A DNA stretch of 58,181 nucleotides, taken from Chthonomonas sp035294505. Its GTDB lineage: Bacteria > Armatimonadota > Chthonomonadetes > Chthonomonadales > Chthonomonadaceae. Where the stretch lies: contig NZ_DATGKU010000242.1 of NCBI RefSeq assembly GCF_035294505.1, positions 1-58,181 on the forward strand, given 5' to 3'. The notes below the pieces were generated by a model. The model did no database searches and was not told the DNA's origin. It saw nothing but the letters and a program-made list of their open reading frames with translations. A program made the translations under genes and the position numbers. Below are positions 1 through 8,331 of this stretch, piece by piece; the first letter of the stretch is position 1; each line of letters opens with the position of its first letter.

Positions 1-131
1 GCAGTTTCCTCTCCCTTTTTCGATGCGACCTGGGCTTGTTGCGCTTGACGTAGAAGAGCATTTTCGCGTTTTAACTCCTCGATCTTCTCTTCAAGCCGCA
101 GTAACCGTTCCAAAAGCGTATTTGGGTCCAT
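1..131 (-). CDS. N-terminus of a small coiled-coil protein, cut by the window edge
   Basis: An open frame starts with ATG at 129-131 on the minus strand and runs off the window; 43 residues are visible. It opens MDPNTLLERLLRLEEK and continues as a leucine heptad pattern rich in Glu, Lys, Arg and Gln, which predicts a coiled coil (about residues 5-38). The GAAAGA just before the start is only a weak ribosome binding site. It lies 145 bases downstream of rfbA on the same strand and could be the last gene of that operon. Function unknown. Confidence 0.5.
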   Translation of the reverse strand, partial: MDPNTLLERLLRLEEKIEELKRENALLRQAQQAQVASKKGEET

Positions 132-276
132 TCTTTCGGCAGTCTTATCAACAACCATCGAGATTTCCACATCGGCAGCTACTACTACAACAACAGCTTG
201 CTTGTCATTATATCACGTCTGAAGGTTTGAGACAACAGGTGTTTTTACTTGAGTTTTGGAGTCGGAAGGTAAGTGT

Positions 277-1149
277 TTAACGCTCTTTTGAAATAAGACG
301 CAAGAGGTAAGCGCCGTAGTCGGTATTCTTAAGACGTTCGGCTTGGCTTTGCACCTGCTCGGCGGAGATGTAGCCAAGTTGGTAGGCTATCTCTTCGAGG
401 CAGGCGATCTTTAAGCCTTGTCGTTCTTCGATAACGCGAACGAAATTGGAGGCTTCGAGGAGCGCCTCATGGGTGCCGGTGTCGAGCCAAGCGAATCCAC
501 GACCCATGAGTTCGGCGTGTAGTTGTCCCATTTGGAGGTAGATATTGTTGACATCGGTGATCTCCAACTCCCCACGCCAGGAGGGCTTTACCTGGGCTGC
601 GATCTCTGTAATCTGTGCATCATAGAAGTAAAGGCCTACGACCGCATAGTTGGACTTTGGGATTTTGGGTTTTTCTTCGATAGAGAGAACTCGGCCTTGA
701 TGGTCGAACTCAATAACTCCGTACCGCTGTGGGTCTTTCACCCAATAACCGAAGATAGTTGCGCCCGTGGTTCGAGAGGCAGCTGCCCGAAGCATCGCCG
801 GCAGTCCGTGTCCATAGAAAATATTGTCGCCTAAGATAAGGCAGGCAGGGGAGCCATTAAGGAAGCTTTTGCCGATGAGGAAGGCTTGGGCAAGTCCTTC
901 AGGACGCGGTTGAGGAGCATAGCTCAGTGAGATGCCAAATTGGCTGCCGTCGCCCAACAGCTCTTGAAAGAGCGGGAGATGATGGGGAGTAGAGATAAGC
1001 AGGATGTCACGGATGCCGGCCAACATAAGGGTAGAGAGAGGGTAGTAGATCATGGGTTTATCGTAAACGGGCAGCAACTGCTTTGAAATGGCAAGAGTAG
1101 CGGGATACAAGCGTGTTCCCGCACCTCCCGCCAAAACGATTCCTTTCAT
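277..1149 (-). CDS. rfbA: Glucose-1-phosphate thymidylyltransferase
   Basis: Makes dTDP-glucose from glucose-1-phosphate and dTTP, the first step of the dTDP-rhamnose/deoxysugar pathway; cytoplasmic. The 290-residue chain has the nucleotidyltransferase signature GGAGTRLYPAT (residues 8-18), KQLLPVYDKPMIYYPLS (23-39), LGDNIFYG (106-113), EEKP (158-161) and RGELEITDVN (192-201), all typical of RfbA/RmlA; length is normal. A longer in-frame start exists at 1200, but ATG at 1149 is preferred because GGAGGT lies 10 bases upstream and MKGIVLAGG is the conserved family start. It begins 26 bases after the galE stop and is the third gene of a glycan operon. rmlBCD are not in the window. Confidence 0.95.
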   Translation of the reverse strand: MKGIVLAGGAGTRLYPATLAISKQLLPVYDKPMIYYPLSTLMLAGIRDILLISTPHHLPLFQELLGDGSQFGISLSYAPQPRPEGLAQAFLIGKSFLNGSPACLILGDNIFYGHGLPAMLRAAASRTTGATIFGYWVKDPQRYGVIEFDHQGRVLSIEEKPKIPKSNYAVVGLYFYDAQITEIAAQVKPSWRGELEITDVNNIYLQMGQLHAELMGRGFAWLDTGTHEALLEASNFVRVIEERQGLKIACLEEIAYQLGYISAEQVQSQAERLKNTDYGAYLLRLISKER

Positions 1150-1175
1150 TGAAAAAAGACCTCCAAAGCTAGGTT

Positions 1176-2150
1176 TCAGTAGCGACGCACTTGTTCCCAA
1201 TTCCAGGCCGTTTGTACGATCTCTTCAAGCGTTTGAAATCGGGGATGCCAGCCCAGTTCCTGTTTGGCTTTTGCTGAGCTGGCAATAAGCCGTGGCGGAT
1301 CACCGGCGCGCCGTGGACCATCGAGCGTTTTGATAGGGCGACCACTGATCGTTTCGCAGGTATGGATGACCTCGCGTACCGAATAGCCTTGTTCGGTACC
1401 GAGGTTGTAGCAGGCACTGGGTAGTCCTTTACGTAAGCGTTCTAGTGCGAGGGCGTGGGCTTCCGCCAGATCGAGAATATGGATGTAGTCGCGGATGCAG
1501 GTTCCATCGGGGGTGTCGTAGTCGGTGCCATAGATGGTAATGTGTTCGCGCTTACCCAGCGCGACTTGGAGGGCCAGCGGAATGAGGTGAGTTTCTGGGT
1601 CGTGGCTTTCTCCGATGCGTTTTTGAGGATCGGCACCGGCGGCATTGAAGTAGCGCAGAGAGACGAAGCGCATGTTATAGGCTCGATCGTAGGCGTGAAG
1701 AACGCGCTCAACAAAGAGTTTTGACTCGCCATAGGGATTGATTGGGTTTTGTGGGTGATTTTCATCTATAGGAATGTATTGGGGGTCGCCGTAGGTGGCA
1801 CATGTGGAGGAGAAAACAAAGTAGCGAACGCCGTGGCGACGCATGGCTTCAAGCACCTGAAACGTCGCGAGAGCGTTATTCTGATAGTACTTGGCCGGTT
1901 GCAGCACCGATTCCCCAACATAGGCATAGGCGGCAAAGTGGACGACCGCCTCAATGGGGTAGGTTTGGAAGATGTGATCGAGCAGCGACGTATCGGCCAT
2001 ATCGCCGGTGATAAGGGGGATGTTTTCCGGTACGGCTTCCTTATGTCCGTAGACTAAGTTGTCGAGGACGACGATCTGTTCGCCCTTTTCCATCGCATGC
2101 AAAACATAGTGACTGCCGATGTAGCCAGCGCCTCCGGTTACCAGAATCAA
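1176..2150 (-). CDS. galE: UDP-glucose 4-epimerase
   Basis: NAD-dependent extended SDR that interconverts UDP-glucose and UDP-galactose (or the GlcNAc forms) for glycan synthesis. The 324-residue chain has the Rossmann motif GGAGYIG (6-12), SST (114-116) and the catalytic Y140-GES-K144. A TTG start at 2150 is chosen: AGGAG lies 8 bases upstream and the protein then begins MILVTGGAGYIG, the usual GalE start; the ATG at 2228 would add 26 unconserved residues and overlap the upstream gene. It follows the glycosyltransferase by 20 bases and precedes rfbA by 26, so the three are very probably cotranscribed. Confidence 0.94.
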   Translation of the reverse strand: MILVTGGAGYIGSHYVLHAMEKGEQIVVLDNLVYGHKEAVPENIPLITGDMADTSLLDHIFQTYPIEAVVHFAAYAYVGESVLQPAKYYQNNALATFQVLEAMRRHGVRYFVFSSTCATYGDPQYIPIDENHPQNPINPYGESKLFVERVLHAYDRAYNMRFVSLRYFNAAGADPQKRIGESHDPETHLIPLALQVALGKREHITIYGTDYDTPDGTCIRDYIHILDLAEAHALALERLRKGLPSACYNLGTEQGYSVREVIHTCETISGRPIKTLDGPRRAGDPPRLIASSAKAKQELGWHPRFQTLEEIVQTAWNWEQVRRY

Positions 2151-2170
2151 AACTTTTTCTCCTTTACGGT

Positions 2171-2878
2171 TTAGTCTATCAAACGATATTTTATTATAGT
2201 CCAGATGGCGATAAGCCCGTCCTTCCAACTCACTTTTTTGCCTTCCGAGTAGTCACGACCGCTATAGGAGATGGGCACTTCGTAGATGCGGTAGTGGCGT
2301 TTGGCCACTTTGGCCGTGACTTCCGGCTCAAAGTCGAAGCGATTGCAACGGAGGGGAAGCGACTGAATGATCTCGCGTTTAAAGACTTTGTAGCAGGCCT
2401 CCATATCGGTGAGATTGAGGTTAGTAAGCATATTAGACAGCAGCGTAAGGAAGCCATTGCCCACGCGGTGCCAGAAGTAGAGGACACGATGGGGCCCTCC
2501 TCCGAGAAATCGGCTGCCGAAGACCACGTCGGCTCTGCCGTCGAGGAGGGGTTCGAGGAGGGAAGGATATTCACGGGGGTCGTATTCGAGATCGGCATCT
2601 TGGATGATCACGTAGTCACCTGTAGCGTGGGCGATGGCGGTACGAATGGCAGCTCCTTTCCCTCGATTTCGATCGTGGTAGATGACGGTTACGTCGTCGA
2701 ATTGGCCTTCCACTTGTGTACGTAGGAGGTCCCTTGTGCCGTCCGTGCTGCCATCATCTACAATGATGATCTCTTTGGGGATACTAACCGAGCGCACGCG
2801 TCGCAAAAGCTCTAAAATTGTTTGTTGCTCGTTGTATACGGGTATGAGCACGGAAAGACGATAGGCGGGTTTCGCCAA
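2171..2878 (-). CDS. Family 2 glycosyltransferase, DPM1-like
   Basis: Transfers a sugar from a nucleotide sugar, probably to a polyprenyl-phosphate or glycan acceptor at the inner face of the membrane. The 235 residues form one GT-A domain: LIPVYNE (11-17), DDGSTDGT (41-48) and DADLEYDP (94-101), which carries the metal-binding Asp. No C-terminal membrane helices are present, so it resembles the soluble dolichol-phosphate-mannose-synthase-like type. Start is TTG with GAGGAGG 7 bases upstream. First gene of the operon with galE and rfbA; a TATAAT lies about 80 bases upstream on this strand. The acceptor cannot be told from sequence. Confidence 0.9.
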   Translation of the reverse strand: MAKPAYRLSVLIPVYNEQQTILELLRRVRSVSIPKEIIIVDDGSTDGTRDLLRTQVEGQFDDVTVIYHDRNRGKGAAIRTAIAHATGDYVIIQDADLEYDPREYPSLLEPLLDGRADVVFGSRFLGGGPHRVLYFWHRVGNGFLTLLSNMLTNLNLTDMEACYKVFKREIIQSLPLRCNRFDFEPEVTAKVAKRHYRIYEVPISYSGRDYSEGKKVSWKDGLIAIWTIIKYRLID

Positions 2879-2957
2879 CTGCGATCCTCCTCAAAATGTA
2901 CGAAGCGGCTTCTCTGATAGGCACGATGGCAAGGGAGCTTTTGAAAGATTTGGCAGC

Positions 2958-2985
2958 ATTATACCCATTCCCTAGGCGAACCTAG
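2958..2985 (-). promoter_or_regulatory. Possible promoter and operator of the GT2-galE-rfbA operon
   Basis: Read on the minus strand there is a perfect TATAAT (plus positions 2958-2963), preceded upstream by the small inverted repeat CTAGG-TTCG-CCTAG (2972-2985) where a -35 would sit. No good TTGACA is seen, so activation by a bound protein is possible. Weak evidence. Confidence 0.35.
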
Positions 2986-2989
2986 AAGG

Positions 2990-3223
2990 TTAGTGATACC
3001 CCCACTGCTTGAGCGCCTGTTCTAGGTCGCGTAAGGCTTGCTGCAGCAGTTGGCTGTCAATCTCCTTTAGAGACGCGGTTTGCAGGTCGGCATTCAGTCG
3101 TGGCAGCTCTGCGCACGCGGGGGCTTTCTGCCAATTTTTTTGTATGCTAAGAGAGGCCATTCCCAATGGAAGTTGGGTAGAATCTATAGCGGCTGGGAGT
3201 GGAAACATCTGTTGACAGCGCAT
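2990..3223 (-). CDS. Small hypothetical protein (doubtful)
   Basis: An open frame of up to 93 codons on the minus strand. The C-terminal half is rich in Leu, Gln and Glu (LLQQALRDLEQALKQWGYH) and looks like an amphipathic helix, more protein-like than most frames in intergenic DNA. No convincing ribosome binding site is seen at ATG 3223 or ATG 3208, and the 5' part overlaps the strong plus-strand promoter of the peroxiredoxin gene. Either a small unrecognised gene or chance; function unknown. Confidence 0.3.
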   Translation of the reverse strand: MRCQQMFPLPAAIDSTQLPLGMASLSIQKNWQKAPACAELPRLNADLQTASLKEIDSQLLQQALRDLEQALKQWGYH

Positions 3224-3241
3224 CGTAGAAGGGAATATAAT
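3212..3241 (+). promoter_or_regulatory. Promoter of the peroxiredoxin gene
   Basis: TTGACA (3212-3217), 18-base spacer, TATAAT (3236-3241): both hexamers match the housekeeping consensus exactly. A second TATAAT-like box (TTATAAT, 3244-3250) follows. Predicted transcription start is about 3248, giving a leader of roughly 110 bases before the ATG at 3360. Confidence 0.8.
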
Positions 3242-3359
3242 GTTTATAATACAGACCAAGTAAGTCAACATTCATCATGCTGGCAAGCCTGGTCGGTTCC
3301 TAGTTCAGCCTGTTGCTGAGTAAGAGAAAAGGTACAGAAATTTCGAGGAGGTGATTTCG

Positions 3360-4016
3360 ATGAGTGAGGAAGTTGTAACACAGCGTTCGCTGCCACGGCT
3401 CAACGAGCCGGCGCCGGATTTTACGGCGGAGAGCACGCAAGGGCCGATAACGCTTTCCAGTTTTCGTGGCAAGTGGGTGGTTCTTTTTTCCCATCCGGCG
3501 GATTTCACTCCGGTGTGCACCACGGAGCTTGTCGAGTTTGCGCGCCGTTACGAGGAGTTCAAGGCGATTAACACCCAGCTCATTGGGTTGAGCATAGACA
3601 GCGTCTACGCCCATTTGGCTTGGGTACGCAACATGGAGGAGAACTTCGGTGTCAAGATACCCTATCCGATGATAGCGGACTTGAACACGAACGTAGCGCA
3701 GCTCTACGGGATGATCCATCCGGGGGCAAGCTCTACGGCCACAGTGCGTGCGGTGTTCGTGATTGATGACAAGGGCATCCTGCGCGCGATGATCTACTAC
3801 CCGTTGACCACCGGGCGCAATGTAGACGAAATCTTGCGACTGGTGAAGGCGCTGCAGACGACCGATGCCAACAAGGTATCTACGCCGGTGAACTGGCAGC
3901 CTGGGGATGAGGTGATCGTTCCCGCTCCAACCACACTGGAAGGTGTGGAGAAACGCCTCAGTAATGAGGAGGGCGTAGAGGTTAAGGACTGGTACTTCGC
4001 CAAGAAGAAGATTTAG
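3360..4016 (+). CDS. Peroxiredoxin, Prx6/archaeal type with a single cysteine
   Basis: Reduces peroxides through an active-site cysteine sulfenate; cytoplasmic. The 218 residues match the Prx6 family, with PVCTTE holding the peroxidatic Cys53 and the C-terminal domain of the archaeal Tpx type ending DWYFAKKKI. No other cysteine occurs, so the resolving cysteines found near the C-terminus of some archaeal relatives are absent and an external thiol must resolve it. ATG 3360 is chosen over GTG 3351 because AGGAGG lies 8 bases upstream. It has its own consensus promoter and a strong terminator, so it is a single-gene unit. Its regulator is not visible. Confidence 0.95.
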   Translation: MSEEVVTQRSLPRLNEPAPDFTAESTQGPITLSSFRGKWVVLFSHPADFTPVCTTELVEFARRYEEFKAINTQLIGLSIDSVYAHLAWVRNMEENFGVKIPYPMIADLNTNVAQLYGMIHPGASSTATVRAVFVIDDKGILRAMIYYPLTTGRNVDEILRLVKALQTTDANKVSTPVNWQPGDEVIVPAPTTLEGVEKRLSNEEGVEVKDWYFAKKKI

Positions 4017-4037
4017 CGCCACCGATAAGCCTGTGAA

Positions 4038-4068
4038 GAGAGGCAGAGTGATACTGCCTCTCTTTTTT
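4038..4068 (+). terminator. Rho-independent terminator after the peroxiredoxin gene
   Basis: Perfect 9-bp stem GAGAGGCAG / CTGCCTCTC with a 7-base loop followed by six T, 21 bases after the stop codon. Confidence 0.93.
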
Positions 4069-4161
4069 ATTGCTTTATCTGATGAAGAAGGTGGTGGTGA
4101 AGTTTGTGAGAGGGTTTATACGTATACAAGAGGTGACTCTAGAAGGAGAATATCACCGTAG

Positions 4162-5436
4162 ATGATCGGGGCCAACAAAAAGAGCGCCGCTTCACTCACC
4201 TCGAAAGACACACGGCTGTCCTTCGCCCCGCGGCTGTGGGAGCTTGTGCGTGACGCTTTTGGCATGTTGCTCAACAACCCTCTGCGATCGGCCCTCACCA
4301 TCAGCGGTATCGTTATTGGAGTAGTCGCTATTGTTACCCTCATTGCCATCTTGCAGGGGGTGCGTACCGAAATCGCCAAGCAGGTAGATGGTTTGGGGGC
4401 TAACCTGGCCATGATCGTGCCTGGTCAGCTTGATGAGAACGGGCAACCCAATCCGGCAGCGTTGTTGGGGGTCTCACCACTCACGGAGAACGATGTAGCC
4501 GCTCTGCGCCGTGTGCCAGGAGTAGTGCGGGTCTCTCCGGTCTATTTCGTAAGTGGAACCGTGAAGGGCCCAAACGGAGTTATCGTCTCCGCATTCGTGG
4601 TAGCTACGAACGAGGCAGGGGTTCAGATGAATCGCACGCCTCTGGTCGAGGGGCACTATTTTTCGGATGATGCGGGGTACGTGTGTATTTTGGGAGCTAA
4701 GCCAAATGCGGCTCTTTTCGGCAAGGGTTCGGCAGTGGGACAACAGGTATTTATTGCCGGGCATCGCTGGACGGTAGTTGGGGTTTTAGGAAAGCCGCCC
4801 GGCAGCGATATGCCTGGAGGGCCTGTGCCGGGTTTCGATACCCTTGTCTATCTGCCTGCGCCTTTAGTGCGCAGAGTGATACCGCACGTGCAAGTCAATC
4901 GGATCGTGCTGCAGACCGACTATAGGCATCCACCTGATAAGTTGATACATGCCATCGAAAGCACCCTGTTGGCGAATCACCACGGGGTGGAAGATTTTGG
5001 GCTTATAACGCAGCGAACGGGGCTTAAGATCGTCTACAAGCTGATCAACATGGCGCAGGCTTTGCTTGGACTGATCGCGACGATCTCCCTGTTTGTGGCC
5101 GGAATAGGAATTATGAACATTATGTTGGTGACCGTAACGGAGCGGACGCGCGAGATCGGGATTCGTAAAACAGTGGGAGCCCGCCGGAGCGACATTTTTG
5201 TTCAGTTTTTAACGGAGGCCATCGTTTTATCTCTTGTGGGTGGATGGATAGGATTGGTTTTGTCATGGGGTATTTGCGACATTATAAGCCATTTTTCCGT
5301 GCTTCATCCCCTTATCTCGCCGTTGCTCGTGGTGTTGGCGCTTTTCGTTTGCACGCTCATTGGTGTGCTTTTTGGGGTGGCGCCGGCCATTCGGGCGGCT
5401 CGGCTCGACCCCATTGAGGCTCTTCGTCATGAGTAG
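4162..5436 (+). CDS. MacB/FtsX-type ABC transporter permease
   Basis: Membrane subunit of a MacB-like (type VII) ABC system, usually exporting peptides, lipids or antibiotics or moving lipoproteins. The 424 residues show one N-terminal membrane helix (about 38-62), a large extracytoplasmic core (MacB_PCD, about 65-285) and three C-terminal helices (FtsX domain), with the conserved ERTREIGIRKTVGA segment linking core and helices. AAGGAG lies 13 bases before the ATG, slightly far. No ATPase or membrane-fusion partner gene is adjacent, so it is an orphan here. A palindromic TATACGTATA about 40 bases upstream may be part of its promoter. Confidence 0.9.
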   Translation: MIGANKKSAASLTSKDTRLSFAPRLWELVRDAFGMLLNNPLRSALTISGIVIGVVAIVTLIAILQGVRTEIAKQVDGLGANLAMIVPGQLDENGQPNPAALLGVSPLTENDVAALRRVPGVVRVSPVYFVSGTVKGPNGVIVSAFVVATNEAGVQMNRTPLVEGHYFSDDAGYVCILGAKPNAALFGKGSAVGQQVFIAGHRWTVVGVLGKPPGSDMPGGPVPGFDTLVYLPAPLVRRVIPHVQVNRIVLQTDYRHPPDKLIHAIESTLLANHHGVEDFGLITQRTGLKIVYKLINMAQALLGLIATISLFVAGIGIMNIMLVTVTERTREIGIRKTVGARRSDIFVQFLTEAIVLSLVGGWIGLVLSWGICDIISHFSVLHPLISPLLVVLALFVCTLIGVLFGVAPAIRAARLDPIEALRHE

Positions 5437-5463
5437 GGTTCCGGGCTACGCTTCAAGACATCA

Positions 5464-7470
5464 CTAGATGTAGATTTTATAGGCTTGGAGATGGTTGTAG
5501 GCTCCAAAGAGCGCCCAGGAGGCGCCCATAACGTAGTCGCCTAGGATGAGGCCTAAGAAGAAGGGGATGGCAGCTTGGTAGGCTTTCATACCGCCGGCGC
5601 GCACAAGGAAGAATTTGACAAGCCAGGCGATGAAAAAGCAGAACCAGAAGTAGTCCATGGCAAAGGAGACGGCCAGAGCATAGCCGGCAGGATGGAAGGG
5701 CCACCAGAGAAAAGCTCCTCGCATGAGCCGTAGGAACAGAACCAGCAGAAAGCCCCCGATAAGGTAGGAGATTTGGCGAATATCCACACGTGCCGGAGTT
5801 TGTAACCACTGTTGTAGGTTGTTGTAGCTTTCTCCACCGACCCACACTTTGAAGCCGATGCACTTTGCGGTGGCGCCGTTGGTGAATGTGACATGGATGT
5901 TTGCCCAACAGGCGACTAAAGCGCCCCAAATGAAGGCGATTATGAGGGTGGTGATGATAGCGCTTTGGCGAATGCGCGCCATTTCGCCCATACGCATGGC
6001 TTCCAACTGATTGGGCATGGGATGGCACCGATAGCCTCGGTTAAACCAGTACATGACGGAGAGATCGGTAAGGTTCTGTGCTCCTAGCGTTTGGCTTCCG
6101 AAGAGTGTCACCAAGATAAGGCGTGGGTTTACGAAGTAGATTTCGTGTGGGGTGCCCAATTCAGCCCTGGCTCGGGTGATGGTGATGGCGAGCAGAAAAT
6201 AGAGGCCGAAAAAGAGAATAGCGACCCAAGGAGATAGGTTGATGCGCCAGCTATAGATGGCGAGGATAAGTATTCCAATCGCCAAGCCAAAGAAAGCACC
6301 TCTATAATGACGCGCTATTTCCGGCTCTTCAAGCGCATTGCGAGGTTCATGCTGAAATGCCACACGCCAGGCATGTCGAAATTGCCCTCGCAAAGCCCAA
6401 ACTACCGTCAGACCCCAGGCGATCCAGGCCCCGCTGGCCTGTTGGGGGAAGTAGGGAAAGCCGCCACTGCCGGGGCCATCGAGGCCTGTAATGGCACCGA
6501 ACACTTGGAAAAGCTTACGTGCAACGAAGAAGAACCAGCAAGAGAAGGAGAGATCCAGGGGGACGAAGTAGGCCAAGCCGATGGCGAAAGGATACATGGA
6601 GATATTTGTGTCGCTGATGGCGTTCCAAGGCCGGCTGGTAAAGTATTGGCCGATGTTATAGAGTTTCAGTACGGGGATGTAGGGCAAGGAGGGATAGAGG
6701 TTGTGCATGCCGTTGATAAGGTCGAAGACGGCGGCGAGAAGGAAACCTGCCCACATAGCTCGGCTAGAGAGCAGATCGGCAGCCTTGATTGGGTGCTGGG
6801 TGGTAAGGGCGATGGGCAACTCCACGATAGGGAACGCCAGACGTTCATGGCCGCTCCAGCGGGTACGGATAAGGATGTTAAGGCAGAGGCAGATGCCGAT
6901 GAGTGTACCGATGAAGAGGAGCCACCAGAACAGGGGGGCGATAAAGGGCAACCAGTAGTGTGGGTCGTAGGGGTTAACATTACCGCGGTAGAAACCTTTC
7001 AACGCCACCGTGTCGCGCACGAGCCAGAATTTGGGGAGCAGAGGGAAAAAGAGAGTCTGCCAATGGTTTTCTGGGGTGGCAAAATAGGCGGCATGGCCGA
7101 TGGAGCCAAAGAGGTTTTGGAGCATGTCGTGTGCCGCCATAACGGTGCCTACGACGAGAATAATGTAGACGAGGAGCAGCTCCTGTTGAGAGAGCGCCCA
7201 ACGTGGTTTGAGCGATTTTATGCCTCGATTGAGAAGAACAAGCCAAAAGAGGAAAAAGATGGGCATGATAAACAGAGGCAGACAGGTGCCATCTAGCGAA
7301 TACCAACGCACCTCGATGACGGTAGTCCAAAACGTAGCCGGAATCGTGAGCAAGAGGCCAAGGAGGATGGCACGTAGGGAAAGCCCTATTACGGGTACTA
7401 TGGCCTTTGCGTCGTCCTTCTCGGAAGGATCGGTTGCCGTTTGCGATGCAGGTGCTCTTTGTGTGGTCAT
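5464..7470 (-). CDS. DUF6785-type polytopic membrane protein, first of two paralogs
   Basis: Large integral membrane protein of unknown role, resembling the DUF6784/DUF6785 proteins common in Armatimonadota and Planctomycetota. About 668 residues and some 12-14 hydrophobic segments. The C-terminal core (WWPFHPAGYAL, GGMKAY, PFFLGLILGDYVMG) is shared with the protein at 38406-40424, so the two are paralogs. Arrangement of helices suggests a transporter, perhaps for oligosaccharides or peptides, but no substrate is indicated. Start is uncertain: ATG 7470 and ATG 7515 both lack a clear ribosome binding site; the shorter one is used. It stands alone between divergent trpF and the convergent permease gene. 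Confidence 0.85.
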   Translation of the reverse strand: MTTQRAPASQTATDPSEKDDAKAIVPVIGLSLRAILLGLLLTIPATFWTTVIEVRWYSLDGTCLPLFIMPIFFLFWLVLLNRGIKSLKPRWALSQQELLLVYIILVVGTVMAAHDMLQNLFGSIGHAAYFATPENHWQTLFFPLLPKFWLVRDTVALKGFYRGNVNPYDPHYWLPFIAPLFWWLLFIGTLIGICLCLNILIRTRWSGHERLAFPIVELPIALTTQHPIKAADLLSSRAMWAGFLLAAVFDLINGMHNLYPSLPYIPVLKLYNIGQYFTSRPWNAISDTNISMYPFAIGLAYFVPLDLSFSCWFFFVARKLFQVFGAITGLDGPGSGGFPYFPQQASGAWIAWGLTVVWALRGQFRHAWRVAFQHEPRNALEEPEIARHYRGAFFGLAIGILILAIYSWRINLSPWVAILFFGLYFLLAITITRARAELGTPHEIYFVNPRLILVTLFGSQTLGAQNLTDLSVMYWFNRGYRCHPMPNQLEAMRMGEMARIRQSAIITTLIIAFIWGALVACWANIHVTFTNGATAKCIGFKVWVGGESYNNLQQWLQTPARVDIRQISYLIGGFLLVLFLRLMRGAFLWWPFHPAGYALAVSFAMDYFWFCFFIAWLVKFFLVRAGGMKAYQAAIPFFLGLILGDYVMGASWALFGAYNHLQAYKIYI

Positions 7471-7612
7471 AGCTTTACATGCTGTTGCGAGGTGTTTCCG
7501 AGGTTCGGGGCACATCGGGCATCGTATCGTTTAAAGGAGAGATAGAAGCAGTATACCAAAACTTTGCCATAATCTATGCGATATCAGTCTCGTTACTGAA
7601 GGAGAAGAGGTT

Positions 7613-8272
7613 TTGATTCGGGTTAAAATTTGCGGTATTACGAGTAAAGAGGACGCTTGGGTTGCTGCCGAGTCAGGCGCCGATGCCTTAGGCTTTATTT
7701 TTGTGCCGAACACTCCCCGCTACGTAGGCGATCGGAGCGATTTGGAGGACTTGTTAGAGAGTGTTCCGCCGTTCGTGACTCGGGTCGGAGTTTGCCGCAA
7801 TCTTTCGGACGCGGCGCGTTTACGTGGGGTTCCGCTGGATGCAATTCAGCTTTACGAGCCTCCGCATGTGGAGGAGCGGGCGTTGCTTTCGGTGGTCTTG
7901 CAGGGGCGAGGGCTGATATTAGCCTGCCGAATGCGCAGTGTGGAGGATGCTTTGGGTATAGAGAGTCGCTTAGAGGGTTTGACGATCTCCGGTGTTCTGT
8001 TGGATGCCTATGATGAAAAGCGTCTAGGAGGAGGTGGGGTGGTTTTCGATTGGAATTTGGCGTGCTTGGCAAAGAGCCGTGTGTCAGTGCCCGTTGTGTT
8101 AGCCGGAGGGTTGACCCCGGAGAACGTGGAAGCTGCAATTCGTCAGGTGCGCCCATGGGGGGTGGATGTCTCGAGTGGGGTTGAGATGGCGCCTGGCAAG
8201 AAAGACCCACAAAAAATTCGTCAATTTGTGGCCAACGCCCATCGTGTCGCTCTCTGTGAGGCGAGCGGGTAA
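7613..8272 (+). CDS. trpF: Phosphoribosylanthranilate isomerase
   Basis: Amadori rearrangement of N-(5-phosphoribosyl)anthranilate in tryptophan synthesis; cytoplasmic TIM barrel. The 219 residues begin MIRVKICGIT with catalytic Cys7, contain LLDAY with the likely catalytic Asp131, then FDWNLA and the phosphate-binding LAGGLTPENV and GVDVSSGVE loops. TTG start with GGAG 9 bases upstream. No other trp gene is in the window, so trpF is detached from any trp operon here. It converges on the sigma factor gene. Confidence 0.95.
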   Translation: MIRVKICGITSKEDAWVAAESGADALGFIFVPNTPRYVGDRSDLEDLLESVPPFVTRVGVCRNLSDAARLRGVPLDAIQLYEPPHVEERALLSVVLQGRGLILACRMRSVEDALGIESRLEGLTISGVLLDAYDEKRLGGGGVVFDWNLACLAKSRVSVPVVLAGGLTPENVEAAIRQVRPWGVDVSSGVEMAPGKKDPQKIRQFVANAHRVALCEASG

Positions 8273-8311
8273 AATAAAAGAGCCTCCACGTCCAAAGCTA
8301 GACGGGAGGCT
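8271..8311 (-). terminator. Terminator of the sigma factor gene
   Basis: Inverted repeat AGCCTCC...GGAGGCT with an inner CGTC/GACG pair (8281-8311). On the minus strand it is followed by CTCTTTTATTTTA, a T-rich tract. It lies just beyond the trpF stop, and the hairpin may also act weakly for trpF. Confidence 0.75.
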
Positions 8312-8331
8312 GTAGCCGGAGCCGTGGCGTT

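Noticed and set aside
3300..4022. 240-codon minus-strand frame over the peroxiredoxin gene
   Set aside because: The plus-strand peroxiredoxin is certain; this is its shadow.
6307..7296. 329-codon plus-strand frame inside the DUF6785 gene
   Set aside because: Antisense shadow of a clear membrane protein gene; composition is biased to Gly/Glu/Lys as expected from reading such a gene backwards.
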